DNA of 64,000 nucleotides, from contig JAPOZO010000020.1 in assembly GCA_026706025.1 (NCBI GenBank), positions 1 through 64,000 of the forward strand, read 5' to 3'. Below the pieces are notes generated by a model that worked only from the letters and a program-made list of their open reading frames with translations, was not told the DNA's origin and searched no databases. This document shows positions 8,610-17,251 of this stretch, in pieces. Positions within the stretch are counted from its first letter, which is position 1. Every line of letters begins with the position of its first letter. This stretch comes from Candidatus Poribacteria bacterium (GTDB lineage: Bacteria > Poribacteria > WGA-4E > WGA-3G). A program made the translations under genes and the position numbers.

Positions 8610-9131
8610 ATGGATACTGAGAAACAGACGAAGACTGAAGTTAAAGTTCATTTTCTCTCTATTGATCGGGGGACAGGCGCGCCAATCGTAGTCCTGAAAG
8701 AGAAAGAGGACAGTCTAAACCGGATACTGCTAATTTGGATCGGCGAGTCGGAGGCGGCAGCTATTCAGATGCATTTGGAAAATGTAGAACTCCCGCGCCC
8801 GATGACACACGATTTGCTGAAAAATATGATTCAGACGCTTGCGGCAAAGGTCATAAATGTGTGTGTACACTCGGTTGAACAGTTGAATAACCGTTGGACG
8901 TTCTATGCACACATCACTTTGGAAGTGAATGATAAGCCGATTGAAGTAGATTGCCGTCCCAGTGATGCTATTGCACTTGCGTTGCGCTGCGAAGTACCTA
9001 TCTATATTGCCGAAAACGTGATTGCAGACCATGGATTCTCTGAACAAGAACTCGAGAAGGGCGAGCAGCACGACCCGAAAGATGTTTTAGAGAATTTAGA
9101 TGACGACACGCTAAAGCAGTATACGGTCTAA
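8610..9131 (+). CDS. bifunctional nuclease (BFN/DUF151) domain protein
   Basis: 173 residues matching the BFN/DUF151 family: VLKEKEDSLNRILLIWIGESEAAAIQMHLENVELPRPMTHDLL, then YAHITLEVNDKPIEVDCRPSDAIALALRCEVPIYIAENV. The GxxEAxAI and RPSDAIALALR motifs are diagnostic. Relatives have reported DNase/RNase activity, but the cellular role is poorly defined. The short acidic C-terminal tail is variable in the family. ATG 8610 is preceded by GAAAGGA. The D-aminoacylase gene begins 53 bp downstream. Confidence 0.9.
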   Translation: MDTEKQTKTEVKVHFLSIDRGTGAPIVVLKEKEDSLNRILLIWIGESEAAAIQMHLENVELPRPMTHDLLKNMIQTLAAKVINVCVHSVEQLNNRWTFYAHITLEVNDKPIEVDCRPSDAIALALRCEVPIYIAENVIADHGFSEQELEKGEQHDPKDVLENLDDDTLKQYTV

Positions 9132-9184
9132 TCTGAAATTGCATAGAACCAGACTGTCCCTCCATCCGACAAAGGAGACAAACA

Positions 9185-10879
9185 GTGCATGATCTCATCA
9201 TTCGTAACGGAACCGTCATTGATGGCACGGGTAACCCGGGTGTCAAAGCCGATGTTGCCATCAACGGTGAACGGATCACAACTGTAGGTGATGTGTCTGA
9301 AGCCGCTTACGAGACGATTGATGCCACCGGTAGACTCGTCACGCCGGGGTTCATAGATACCCATACACACATGGACGCGCAATTCATGTGGGATCCGCTC
9401 GGCACACCTGCGTGTTGGCACGGTATCACTACGCTCGTTCTTGGAAGTTGTGGTGTGAGCTTTGCACCTGTCAAGCAAACCGACCATAAGGTTTTGGCGA
9501 AAGTGCTTGAGAGCGTTGAAGGTATTCCTGCGGAAAGTATCATGTCGAGTCTTTGTTGGGATTGGGAGACCTTTGGGGAGTACTACGATGCCTTGGACGC
9601 ATGCCCAAAAGGTGTGAATGTCTGTGGTATGATTGGGCACGCAGCGACCCGTTACCACGCGATGGGTGAAGAGAGCCTGGAAAGAGACCGGAACCCAACC
9701 CCTGATGAGATGCAAACGATGCAGGCTGCTATTGATGAAGCCATGGAAGCGGGCGCACTCGGATTCTCCACTTCTCGGACCCTTACTCACAAAACCTCTG
9801 AAGGCATTCCTATTCCTGGGACTTTCGCACATCTTGATGAACTCGTCGCACTCGCGCAAGCCGTAGGCAGGCACAACAAAGGTGTTTTCCAATGGGCACC
9901 TGGCTTCGGTGAATATGAAAATTACCCGACGACAGAGTATCCAGAGACCCGAAAGGAGATTCACCGCATCGCCGAGGTAAACCGGCAGGGTGGATGTCCT
10001 GTCATCTTCAGTGCATTCACACATGAAGCCGTGCCGACGATTCAGACACTTTATTTAGGCTGGCTTGATGAAGAACGGGCTAACGGCGCACAAGCGCGGC
10101 CGATGGTGTCTTCCCGCGTCAACACTGTAATGGTTGGACTTTGCAATTGGATGCCGATTCGCGATGCCAGTGCATGGCGTGAGTTATACAGCCTCTCGTA
10201 TCCTGAGCGACTCACAGCGATTCAAGATGAAAAAACGCGTGCGAAGCTCCTGGACGTTTCTCCAGAGAGTGATGAACGTCTCGGTAAAATGCTATATCGT
10301 TTTGGACCGATGGAATGCGAGTATGTCCGTAAACCGGAAAATCTATTGCGCAATATTGCCAAGGAAAACAACGAACGTCCGATAGAGACGATTGTCCGAT
10401 TGTTCTGCGAAACCGGTGGACGACAACTCTTCGCTTTCGCAACAAACAATCATAACCTTTCACATGTTGAAGAAGTTGTACGCTACCGAGATACCCTCCT
10501 CGGTCTCGGTGACGCAGGTGCGCATGTCAACGCAATCTGTGATGCTTCCCTCTCAACGCACGCATTAACATATTGGCACGGTGAACGGCAGTTATTCTCT
10601 CTTGAAGAGACCGTCCGGCGGTTGACTTCCGATGGCGCAGAAGCCTTCGGAATTCCTGAACGCGGGCTCCTAAAGCCGGGCTACTATGCCGATGTCAATG
10701 TGATTGATGCAGATAACCTCCGCATGGAAATCCCTGAATTTGTTTATGATTTACCTGTTGGGGCAGGACGTTGGACGCAGCGAGCGCAGGGGTACGACTA
10801 CACCCTTGTGAATGGTAAGGTCGTCGTTGAGAATGACAATCATACAGGTCGTCTCATTGGAAAATTAATCAGGATTTAA
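9185..10879 (+). CDS. N-acyl-D-amino-acid deacylase (D-aminoacylase family amidohydrolase)
   Basis: 564-residue amidohydrolase predicted to hydrolyse N-acyl-D-amino acids or related amides in the cytoplasm with a Zn centre. Visible are the N-terminal beta-sandwich DLIIRNGTVIDGTGNPG, the metal motif GFIDTHTHMDAQ, MIGHAATR, the GLGDAGAHV region and the C-terminal LKPGYYADVNVID of the composite sandwich domain. Length is at the upper end for the family. It starts at GTG 9185 behind AAAGGAG. A 67-codon gene follows. Confidence 0.88.
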   Translation: MHDLIIRNGTVIDGTGNPGVKADVAINGERITTVGDVSEAAYETIDATGRLVTPGFIDTHTHMDAQFMWDPLGTPACWHGITTLVLGSCGVSFAPVKQTDHKVLAKVLESVEGIPAESIMSSLCWDWETFGEYYDALDACPKGVNVCGMIGHAATRYHAMGEESLERDRNPTPDEMQTMQAAIDEAMEAGALGFSTSRTLTHKTSEGIPIPGTFAHLDELVALAQAVGRHNKGVFQWAPGFGEYENYPTTEYPETRKEIHRIAEVNRQGGCPVIFSAFTHEAVPTIQTLYLGWLDEERANGAQARPMVSSRVNTVMVGLCNWMPIRDASAWRELYSLSYPERLTAIQDEKTRAKLLDVSPESDERLGKMLYRFGPMECEYVRKPENLLRNIAKENNERPIETIVRLFCETGGRQLFAFATNNHNLSHVEEVVRYRDTLLGLGDAGAHVNAICDASLSTHALTYWHGERQLFSLEETVRRLTSDGAEAFGIPERGLLKPGYYADVNVIDADNLRMEIPEFVYDLPVGAGRWTQRAQGYDYTLVNGKVVVENDNHTGRLIGKLIRI

Positions 10880-10926
10880 GACTCGCAGATGCAGCGAAAG
10901 GCATTTTTTCTCAGAGGATACACATT

Positions 10927-11130
10927 ATGGCAGAAGAGACACAAATTCTTGAATCAGATGAACCGAAGGGTGAGCAGTTCCGAGACTATATCCGGCACCG
11001 GCAGCTTGAAATGCTTTCTGAGGATTTATGGGACGAGTATCTCTGGGGTGAATTGGGTGCTGCAGTCCGGGATTTCGAGAATGAGCCGTGGGGCAAGCCT
11101 TCAGAGGGAGATACCCCGGAATCACCCTAA
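10927..11130 (+). CDS. small acidic hypothetical protein
   Basis: 67 residues, Glu/Asp/Trp-rich, with no recognisable domain. The start ATG 10927 has a good Shine-Dalgarno AGAGGA eight bases upstream. It lies 47 bp after the D-aminoacylase and is probably co-transcribed. A longer overlapping frame in another phase lacks such a site and was not chosen. Function unknown. Confidence 0.5.
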   Translation: MAEETQILESDEPKGEQFRDYIRHRQLEMLSEDLWDEYLWGELGAAVRDFENEPWGKPSEGDTPESP

Positions 11131-11151
11131 TTGTAAAAACGCGTAAACACT

Positions 11152-11331
11152 ATGGGCAATTCATCTAAAAAAAGCTGCATCGTCCTCCATGAAAATTGCA
11201 CGACTGCTCTGGATAGCAACGACTTTCCTGCAAGCGTAGACCTCTCCTTTCTCGATCCACCTTTTAATCAGGATAAAACTTACGTATGTACCCCGGATTT
11301 AGAAGCAATTTGGGGAAAGCTCTACCAATGA
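11152..11331 (+). pseudogene. remnant of a DNA N4/N6-methyltransferase (internal deletion)
   Basis: Sixty codons. The N-terminal half reads LHENCTTALDSNDFP...VDLSFLDPPFNQDKTY, carrying the catalytic DPPF motif of beta-group N4-cytosine/N6-adenine DNA methyltransferases and the typical upstream strand. Immediately after DKTY it reads VCTPDLEAIWGKLYQ-stop, which resembles the C-terminal end of such enzymes (TPDLxxIWG). The substrate-recognition domain and SAM-binding FxGxG motif are missing. This looks like an in-frame internal deletion of a former modification gene. A second short frame (11328-11399) overlaps its stop by ATGA. Confidence 0.65.
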
Positions 11332-11399
11332 GAGAATCTACGCTTTCTGCCTTGTCTGCTTCTAAACAGGCAGCACTTTTTGAATCGAATCCACAATAA
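11328..11399 (+). pseudogene. 24-codon tail next to the methyltransferase remnant
   Basis: Short frame (MRESTLSALSASKQ...) starting in an ATGA overlap with the remnant. It may be the frameshifted C-terminal tail of the former methyltransferase. No independent evidence of expression. Confidence 0.3.
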
Positions 11400-11411
11400 G
11401 GAAAATAGCGA

Positions 11412-12605
11412 ATGGCTTCTGAAGCGATTAAGACAACAGTTGAACTCTTTGCAGGGATAGGTGGATTTCGTTTAGCTGCTGCCCAGAAAAGTCTTCAGAC
11501 GTTGTGGGCAAATGATATTTGTCCAAAAGCCTGTCAAGTCTATCGGAGTCAATTTGGCGATGCTGAAATTCGTCAAGGCGATATTCGGGAATTGACACAT
11601 GAGATTCCTTCGCATGATCTGCTCACTGCCGGTTTTCCTTGTCAACCGTTCAGTAGTGCTGGACAAAAAAGGGGTTTTCGCGACCCAAGAGGACTACTCT
11701 TCTCTGTTATTGTGGAGGTTTTAAGAACACATCGTCCGCGCTATTTCATTTTAGAAAATGTCAAACGTCTGCTTTTAATGGAAAAGGGGGTCCATTTTGC
11801 AACAGTGCTTTCTGCACTCACAGAACTCGGTTATCATATTGAATGGCGTTTAGTCAATACGAGACACTTCGGTTTGGCACAGAACCGAGAGCGTGTGCTT
11901 ATATTAGGTTCTTTAGATGTAAAGGATAATTATCCTACAATCAGGCTTGCAAGTTTAGAAGATCTTTGTGATGGTTTGGAAAGCGATTTTCGTTGGGGCA
12001 CGGATATGTCAAACTGGGTTGCGATTGAAAAGCACCACCGAAAATTTGCCAATTGGGGTTTAGCATTTCGTCAACGTTTTTTTGCCTGTGACTTGGAATA
12101 CTTCTCGGAAGCGAAGCCATCTGTAACACTACGTAGCGTTCTGCAATCTACTGTTGACTCAACCTTTGATTTTACCGAGAGTACGCTCCAACGTTTAGAA
12201 GAAAGCACGCGGATTAATAGACTTCTTGATGGTGTTCAACTCCTCTATAATCAGAAGAGAGGGGCTCGCATGGGGTATACAGTATTTGGTATTGATGGAA
12301 TTGCACCAACACTTACAGCGGCTACCAGTCGACATTATGAACGTTACAAAGTGGGAGATCGATATCGTCGCTTAACAAATATAGAATATGCGCGTCTACA
12401 AGGTTTTCCTGATGATCACTGTTCTGCGGTTTCCATCTATAATCAGTATGCCTTATATGGTAACGCTGTTCCGCCTGTATTGGCAAGTTGGGTGCTTGAT
12501 AAGATTTTAGAGAATCGTGTGACCTCGTTAGAAAACGTTAAAGGACAACAACTCCACCTGTTTCAGGAGCCGATAATTTATGCTGACAAAAGCGGAATTG
12601 CGTAA
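11412..12605 (+). CDS. DNA cytosine-5 methyltransferase (Dcm/Type II modification enzyme)
   Basis: 397 residues with all key C5-methyltransferase motifs: I (ELFAGIGGFRLA), IV with catalytic Cys in GFPCQPFSSAGQKRGF, VI (ILENVKRLL), VIII (HFGLAQNRERVLIL), IX (PTLTAATSRHYE) and X (YALYGNAVPPVLASWV). It transfers methyl from SAM to C5 of cytosine in a short recognition sequence. The target-recognition region lies at about residues 190-290. Its 3' end overlaps the next gene by 26 bases, as in a compact restriction-modification operon. The region looks more A+T-rich than its flanks. Confidence 0.95.
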   Translation: MASEAIKTTVELFAGIGGFRLAAAQKSLQTLWANDICPKACQVYRSQFGDAEIRQGDIRELTHEIPSHDLLTAGFPCQPFSSAGQKRGFRDPRGLLFSVIVEVLRTHRPRYFILENVKRLLLMEKGVHFATVLSALTELGYHIEWRLVNTRHFGLAQNRERVLILGSLDVKDNYPTIRLASLEDLCDGLESDFRWGTDMSNWVAIEKHHRKFANWGLAFRQRFFACDLEYFSEAKPSVTLRSVLQSTVDSTFDFTESTLQRLEESTRINRLLDGVQLLYNQKRGARMGYTVFGIDGIAPTLTAATSRHYERYKVGDRYRRLTNIEYARLQGFPDDHCSAVSIYNQYALYGNAVPPVLASWVLDKILENRVTSLENVKGQQLHLFQEPIIYADKSGIA

Positions 12606-13563
12606 TTTGCTTCGAGAAAGGCTTGAGGAAACTATGATTGAATTAAATCATGCTCTTCAAGGCGTAAACCTTGAAAGGCTTGATCCGGTGCTATCGCGCG
12701 TTGGACGCGATGAGACTTTACCGCATTGGTATGAACAACTTCGCGATCAACAAACACTTCCCAATCTTGATGGAAAAACAGTTGGCAGCGTTATTGAAAT
12801 GCTTTTTGTTGCTGTTCTTGAGACTGTAATTTTGCAAGACATTGAAATACCTCAGTTTCGCTTGAACCCTGCACGAGGTGTTGATATACCAGACCTCGAC
12901 TTGGGTATAAAAGCACCTTCTCAAAATTACGCTACCAGTGAACCTTTTGTGTCAGCGTACGAGAGACTTCTTGGAAGTGAATACGATGCGCTCATTGTGT
13001 TGACTGACTATCAGAAGCGAAAATTGCATCCGCCATTGAAACTTCAAGTCATCCAATGGCACTATTTCTTAAATACGGAATTAGCGGATTTCGCTTTGAC
13101 TGCAATAGCGCGGAAACACCGGGATTGGTTGATAGTCCAAAACGAAGCGTGGACACAAAAGATTTTTCGATTTCTCGCGTACATCAATCAGAGCGATTGG
13201 CGAGCAAAGCACTTGCTTCGCATCATTGATGCAATACAAGAGGCAGATAGGATACAAGAATTGGTCCTTGAGGCAGGAATAGACTTCAGAAAGAAAAATG
13301 AACAGCGTGCCCATAAAGATAAAGACGCAATACCGGAACGTGAGATTGAGAGTCTACTTTCGATAGCCAAAGCACAACCGATAACTTTAGGAATCATTGA
13401 TGCAGCGGATAATTGGGTGGTGGAGAATTACAAAGACTTCGCGCGCTTGCCAAACGAGAATGAATGGAACCGGTTGCTCGTTAGTCCTCTAAATGGGAAA
13501 ATCGGAATGAGTTTTGCACTTCAATGGCGATACAATTTTGCGAGGGTGTTCAGAGATAATTAA
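12580..13563 (+). CDS. putative Type II restriction endonuclease
   Basis: 327 residues, overlapping the C5-methyltransferase gene by 26 bases, the classic position of a cognate restriction enzyme. The segment GVDIPDLDLGIKAPSQ followed by TSEPFVSAYERLLG is reminiscent of NgoBV/NlaIV-type endonucleases that pair with C5 methyltransferases, and DxDxGxK could be part of a PD-(D/E)XK-like site. I recognise this only loosely and the recognition sequence is unknown. The frame is open with no obvious lesion. The starting ATG lies inside the methyltransferase gene. Confidence 0.65.
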   Translation: MLTKAELRNLLRERLEETMIELNHALQGVNLERLDPVLSRVGRDETLPHWYEQLRDQQTLPNLDGKTVGSVIEMLFVAVLETVILQDIEIPQFRLNPARGVDIPDLDLGIKAPSQNYATSEPFVSAYERLLGSEYDALIVLTDYQKRKLHPPLKLQVIQWHYFLNTELADFALTAIARKHRDWLIVQNEAWTQKIFRFLAYINQSDWRAKHLLRIIDAIQEADRIQELVLEAGIDFRKKNEQRAHKDKDAIPEREIESLLSIAKAQPITLGIIDAADNWVVENYKDFARLPNENEWNRLLVSPLNGKIGMSFALQWRYNFARVFRDN

Positions 13564-13565
13564 AG

Positions 13566-13750
13566 GGGATCTGCATTTTGGGTTTCCTGTAGATGTCGTA
13601 GCGGTTCGGGGTTCCGGCGCAACACCGTCCCGCTTGAACCTTTATCGGCGGCGCGATAACATGAAGGGGAAGCGGGTTGTCGTTTGGTGCTTGAGCGTCC
13701 GAGAATTTACGGAGGGACAGGGATGGCGTCTGGTGCCTGTGATTCGGTGA
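13566..13750 (+). pseudogene. C-terminal fragment of an AlgJ/AlgX-type SGNH-like protein
   Basis: Beginning three bases after the restriction gene stop, in another frame, are about 60 codons reading GFPVDVVAVRGSGATPSR...YRRRDNMKGKRVVVWCLSVREFTE and ending GWRLVPVIR-stop. This resembles the C-terminal part of AlgX/AlgJ-type acetyltransferase-like proteins (VRGxGAT..., LxGKxVVxW...). The start and the catalytic N-terminal half are missing, so it is probably a gene truncated when the restriction-modification island arrived. It ends just before a GTAG...CTAC palindrome. Confidence 0.55.
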
Positions 13751-13751
13751 G

Positions 13752-13780
13752 GTAGGAACAGGCTTGCAACCTGTTCCTAC
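13752..13780. repeat. GTAG...CTAC palindrome
   Basis: 11-bp perfect arms GTAGGAACAGG and CCTGTTCCTAC around CTTGCAA. It lies between two convergent coding ends and could terminate both. Same end signature as the other palindromes in the window. Confidence 0.75.
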
Positions 13781-13795
13781 AGTGTTGAGAAGTCT

Positions 13796-14533
13796 CTATT
13801 CAATCTCGTAAGCTATGCTGACGTTAATAGTAACGGTGAGTTCGCCAGCTTGGATAGGGGTGGAGCTACGTGCCTCGTCGGCAGCAAATTCAGCAGCCTC
13901 AGCAAAAGCAATCGGAGGTCCCGCAGTACGCGTCGTCTCTGTGATAGTAATCGGTTTTCCGAGGATAACACCACTCGCTTCTGCTAAAGTTTTCGCCTTC
14001 GCTTCGGCGTTCTTCACTGCTAAGGCACGCGCTTGTGATTGTAAAGGTGTGGGGTCCTCAATCATAAATTGGATCGAATTTACAACGACAATGTCTCCAC
14101 CGGCTCCAATGGCATCATCAATTATATCGCTGAGGCTTTCGAGTTCTCGCGCCGTAGCACTGACAGTGTTATTGACCGTGTAGCCGCGGAGCACGCGTCC
14201 TTCATCCGTATAGTCGTACTGCGGGTAGATACTGAAATTCTCAGTTTGAATATCGTTTTCAGCGATGTCGTTGGCTTTCAGAGACGCAATTACTGCTGTC
14301 ATTGCGCTTGCGGCTATCTCGCGCGCTTCTTCGACCGATGCTTTCTCAACAGACACGCCTAAATAGAGCGTTGCTATATCCGGTTCACCTGTGACCGAAC
14401 CGCTTCCGTTAACGTGGATGCTCCTGCTCTCCGGTGATGGAACTATTGGTGATATGATTTGTGGATCACATCCGGTGAGGATTATGGCGAGTAGCGAACT
14501 AAAACCTAAACACAAGCATTTAAATTTATCCAT
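13796..14533 (-). CDS. SIMPL-domain (DUF541) lipoprotein
   Basis: 245 residues from ATG 14533, chosen because AGGAGATTT lies directly upstream and the lipoprotein signal (LLAIILTGC) then starts near the N-terminus; an upstream in-frame start at 14590 would add a non-signal-like prefix. The body is a SIMPL/DUF541 domain: IHVNGSGSVTGEPDIATLYLGV, NDIQTENFSIYPQYDY and the C-terminal AGELTVTINVSIAYEIE. Relatives are periplasmic or surface proteins of unclear biochemical role, some linked to oxidative stress. It lies just downstream of the Gld-like ABC operon. Confidence 0.88.
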   Translation of the reverse strand: MDKFKCLCLGFSSLLAIILTGCDPQIISPIVPSPESRSIHVNGSGSVTGEPDIATLYLGVSVEKASVEEAREIAASAMTAVIASLKANDIAENDIQTENFSIYPQYDYTDEGRVLRGYTVNNTVSATARELESLSDIIDDAIGAGGDIVVVNSIQFMIEDPTPLQSQARALAVKNAEAKAKTLAEASGVILGKPITITETTRTAGPPIAFAEAAEFAADEARSSTPIQAGELTVTINVSIAYEIE

Positions 14534-14589
14534 AATAAATCTCCTTTGATGCAGTATCTGTGCCGAGATTTCCATATCTGATAGGTCCA

Positions 14590-15555
14590 CTACTCGGTCT
14601 CGACTGCTGGCGCGGGATCCTCCGCTTTGAGTGTATCAGATTTTTTTATGAGCCTATCTACATTTGATTTGAAGAGTCTAAAGATGGTCTCTTTGTCGTC
14701 GCGTTTGACGTAAAGTTTGCCCTCCTCCTCTTTTCCGATGTACAGTGTCGCCGTTGTGCCATCATTCAGCGTAGCGGCTATAACGGACTGTGGTGTATCT
14801 AAGCCGTAATCGGAAAGCGTGCTTGTCGCTTCAGCGAAGTCGTCTGTATTCAATCCGCTGAGGGTTGTAAGAAGGTTGTCAACCTCAGTTGTATTGGCTG
14901 CAGCGGTTTCAGGTTTAAGCATCTGCCATGTCCCGTTTGCATCGAGACGCAGTTCGACCATTTCCTCTGGTGAAGAGATGTTAAGTTCGGTAACATTTCC
15001 CTTGCTAAAATCGAAGATGGTCCGATCTTTCCAGGTGCGCGTGCCTTTGTTAAAAACGGATTGGAGGTAGCCTTGTGCGACATAGACATCGTTGGAATCC
15101 GCTGGGCGTACGTAACTACTCAGAAAGCCGGGGGTTGTTTTACCGACGAACAGATGCGCCAACAGTTTATCGTTTTCATCCATCAGTTTCGCTTCGACAC
15201 CGGTATTATCCACCTCGAATTCCGCCTGTTTTTCCGGGTTGTTGGAGACGCGCTGCGTATTCTTGAATTCCCCGACTTTGGTCAGCAGTTCGGCAATACC
15301 TTCGCTATCCGCCGGGTAGTTGTCCATTGAGGCGACTATCCATGTCCCGTCTTGTTTTGAGAGCGTTGCCGTTCCATCAATCGCGATGATTTCTATTTTC
15401 GCAACCTCTTCTTTGTTGAAACCTGGAAACAGGGGCGTCGCTGTCTCAACTTTCTTTTCGTGCTCGCTCTTCCCAAACGGGTTCTCAAAAATTAGGACGA
15501 CGAGTAGCAACAAAACAAAAACGCCACCTAAAATCAGAAGTTGTTTTGTTTTCAT
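14590..15555 (-). CDS. DUF4340 domain protein, ABC-transporter associated
   Basis: 321 residues. An N-terminal membrane anchor (about 6-24) is followed by two DUF4340-type repeats with the hallmark pattern (IDGTATLSKQDGTWIVAS...YPADSEGIAELLTKVGEF and a second in DANGTWQMLKPE...LLTTLSGL). Proteins of this type regularly follow GldF/GldG genes and are thought to be extracytoplasmic accessory subunits. It is the fourth gene of the ABC unit, 31 bp after the GldG-like gene. Confidence 0.85.
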   Translation of the reverse strand: MKTKQLLILGGVFVLLLLVVLIFENPFGKSEHEKKVETATPLFPGFNKEEVAKIEIIAIDGTATLSKQDGTWIVASMDNYPADSEGIAELLTKVGEFKNTQRVSNNPEKQAEFEVDNTGVEAKLMDENDKLLAHLFVGKTTPGFLSSYVRPADSNDVYVAQGYLQSVFNKGTRTWKDRTIFDFSKGNVTELNISSPEEMVELRLDANGTWQMLKPETAAANTTEVDNLLTTLSGLNTDDFAEATSTLSDYGLDTPQSVIAATLNDGTTATLYIGKEEEGKLYVKRDDKETIFRLFKSNVDRLIKKSDTLKAEDPAPAVETE

Positions 15556-15586
15556 TTTTTACTGTTAAAATCTCCTCTATCTGTTC

Positions 15587-17233
15587 TTAATCCGTACTCA
15601 TAGATCGCGTGCTAAAGGTTTCTACCATCCTTTTGGCTCGACTTTTTAAGAAATATCGCAGAAGTCCGAAGATGATAACTATCAGCGGGATACCTGCAAT
15701 ACACAGATATTTAATTAGGTTTTTCTCGATTTCAGAAGCATCGCGGAGTGGTCGATTTGTGATCGTTTGTGAGCGAATACCGATGAGAGCATCGCCAAGC
15801 GTCAGCCAATCTACAGTGTTTAAGAAAAAGTTAACACCGTCGGGGCGCATCTGTGTTAGAAATTGTGCGTTGCCTACCACAACAATTTGTGTCTGTGCAC
15901 TTTCGGTTATAGTGGTTCGTGCTGGGTCTGTTTGTACTGAGGTGGCGGATTCGCCGTCCTCTGCACTCATAGCATTGTCGCTTGCGGCTGGCGGGATCTC
16001 TTTATCGGCGTAGAAACTTTTGAATGTTCCTTCCAATCCGATAGCGACAGGATAGGCTTGTGTCTGTGTATCGGGGATCGGAAAATTCGGCATAAGGTTA
16101 TAATAACCTTGAAGCGTCTGTCCGAATTCGCTTGTTTTCGCTAACGTCGTTGCTGTGATGCCTTCTTTGGTTATGATCTCTAAGGAACTCGTCCAAGGTA
16201 ACGTCAATGTCTCTAACTGGTTCGTAACCGCGTGTTCTGCCGAGAAATTCGGTTTTCTGATTTGGACAAAATACGGATACGGTTGAAAAACTGTCATAAA
16301 ACCTTGTTGGAACCGAGCGTTGTCGTGGAATTTTCTATCAATAAGCAGATTATTACCGAGTTTGGCTCCGTAATGTTCCAAGAGGTCATTGAGTCCTGTG
16401 CTCAGCGGTGTCGCTTGCATTGTACCCGGTTGGAGCTGAATCGGATCAACTAAGAAGATCGCTCTGCCACCACGCATGATAAACTGGTCAAGCTCATATT
16501 TCTCGCGTTCTGTCAAGGGTTGCTTCGCGCCAGCGATGACCAGCGTCGTGACAGTATCATCAACCGCTGTTCCACCTTGCAGACTGACAGAGGTGACATT
16601 ATATTGTCCTTTTCCGTTTTTATCCAAGAGTTGGCGGAACTGCTGATAGTTTTGATCGTTGATATCAAATTCACCGTGCCCCGTCAAAAATCCGACCGTT
16701 TTTGCCTCTTTTGTAGTGACTTTAAGGATAGTGGAGGTAAGGTCATATTCAAGATTCGCTGTTGATTGCACAACCGGCAAAGCCTCCTCTTTACCGCTGT
16801 AACCGATTGAAACACCCATATAGACGTTAGCGATTTCCGCTTTGTCTTTTTTCATAACGTTGATTTGCACTTCGGGGATGCCCTTGAAACGGAGTTCCTG
16901 TTTCTGGGCATCGTCAAAGTTTGCTGGGTTCACAAAATCGATCTGAAGATTTTTTGAGAATGCCTTGTATTCGTCGAGCATATCTCTCACATTACGTCCG
17001 ACTTGCGCGACTTCAGCTGGCGATGTAGAGAAGTAAACAGTGATTGTAACAATATCATCTAATGCTCGCAACACATCTTTGGTTGCTTTCGAGATGGTAT
17101 AGCGTTTGTCCTCAGTGAGATCAGTCCGAACAAAACGGCGTGTTGATAGAAAATTAATCAACACGAGAATACCGAGGATGATTGCTACAAAGGCGAGGGT
17201 GTTGCCACCGTGTGTGATCCGTTTATTAACCAA
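15587..17233 (-). CDS. GldG-family ABC transporter auxiliary protein
   Basis: 548 residues. An N-terminal helix (about 12-27) is followed by the GldG-type region RRFVRTDLTEDKRYTISKATKDVLRALDDIVTITVYFS. A Rossmann-like part contains KTVGFLTGHGEFD and MRGGRAIFLVDPIQ. A C-terminal membrane helix (about 508-528) precedes a basic tail. In Bacteroidota GldA/F/G is needed for gliding; in other phyla its homologues form uncharacterised ABC exporters. It lies 18 bp after the permease gene. Confidence 0.88.
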   Translation of the reverse strand: MVNKRITHGGNTLAFVAIILGILVLINFLSTRRFVRTDLTEDKRYTISKATKDVLRALDDIVTITVYFSTSPAEVAQVGRNVRDMLDEYKAFSKNLQIDFVNPANFDDAQKQELRFKGIPEVQINVMKKDKAEIANVYMGVSIGYSGKEEALPVVQSTANLEYDLTSTILKVTTKEAKTVGFLTGHGEFDINDQNYQQFRQLLDKNGKGQYNVTSVSLQGGTAVDDTVTTLVIAGAKQPLTEREKYELDQFIMRGGRAIFLVDPIQLQPGTMQATPLSTGLNDLLEHYGAKLGNNLLIDRKFHDNARFQQGFMTVFQPYPYFVQIRKPNFSAEHAVTNQLETLTLPWTSSLEIITKEGITATTLAKTSEFGQTLQGYYNLMPNFPIPDTQTQAYPVAIGLEGTFKSFYADKEIPPAASDNAMSAEDGESATSVQTDPARTTITESAQTQIVVVGNAQFLTQMRPDGVNFFLNTVDWLTLGDALIGIRSQTITNRPLRDASEIEKNLIKYLCIAGIPLIVIIFGLLRYFLKSRAKRMVETFSTRSMSTD

Positions 17234-17251
17234 AATAGTTTACCTCCTTTC

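Noticed and set aside
10889-11146. 85-codon frame overlapping the small acidic gene
   Set aside because: Lacks a ribosome-binding site; the 67-codon frame has a good one and natural acidic composition.
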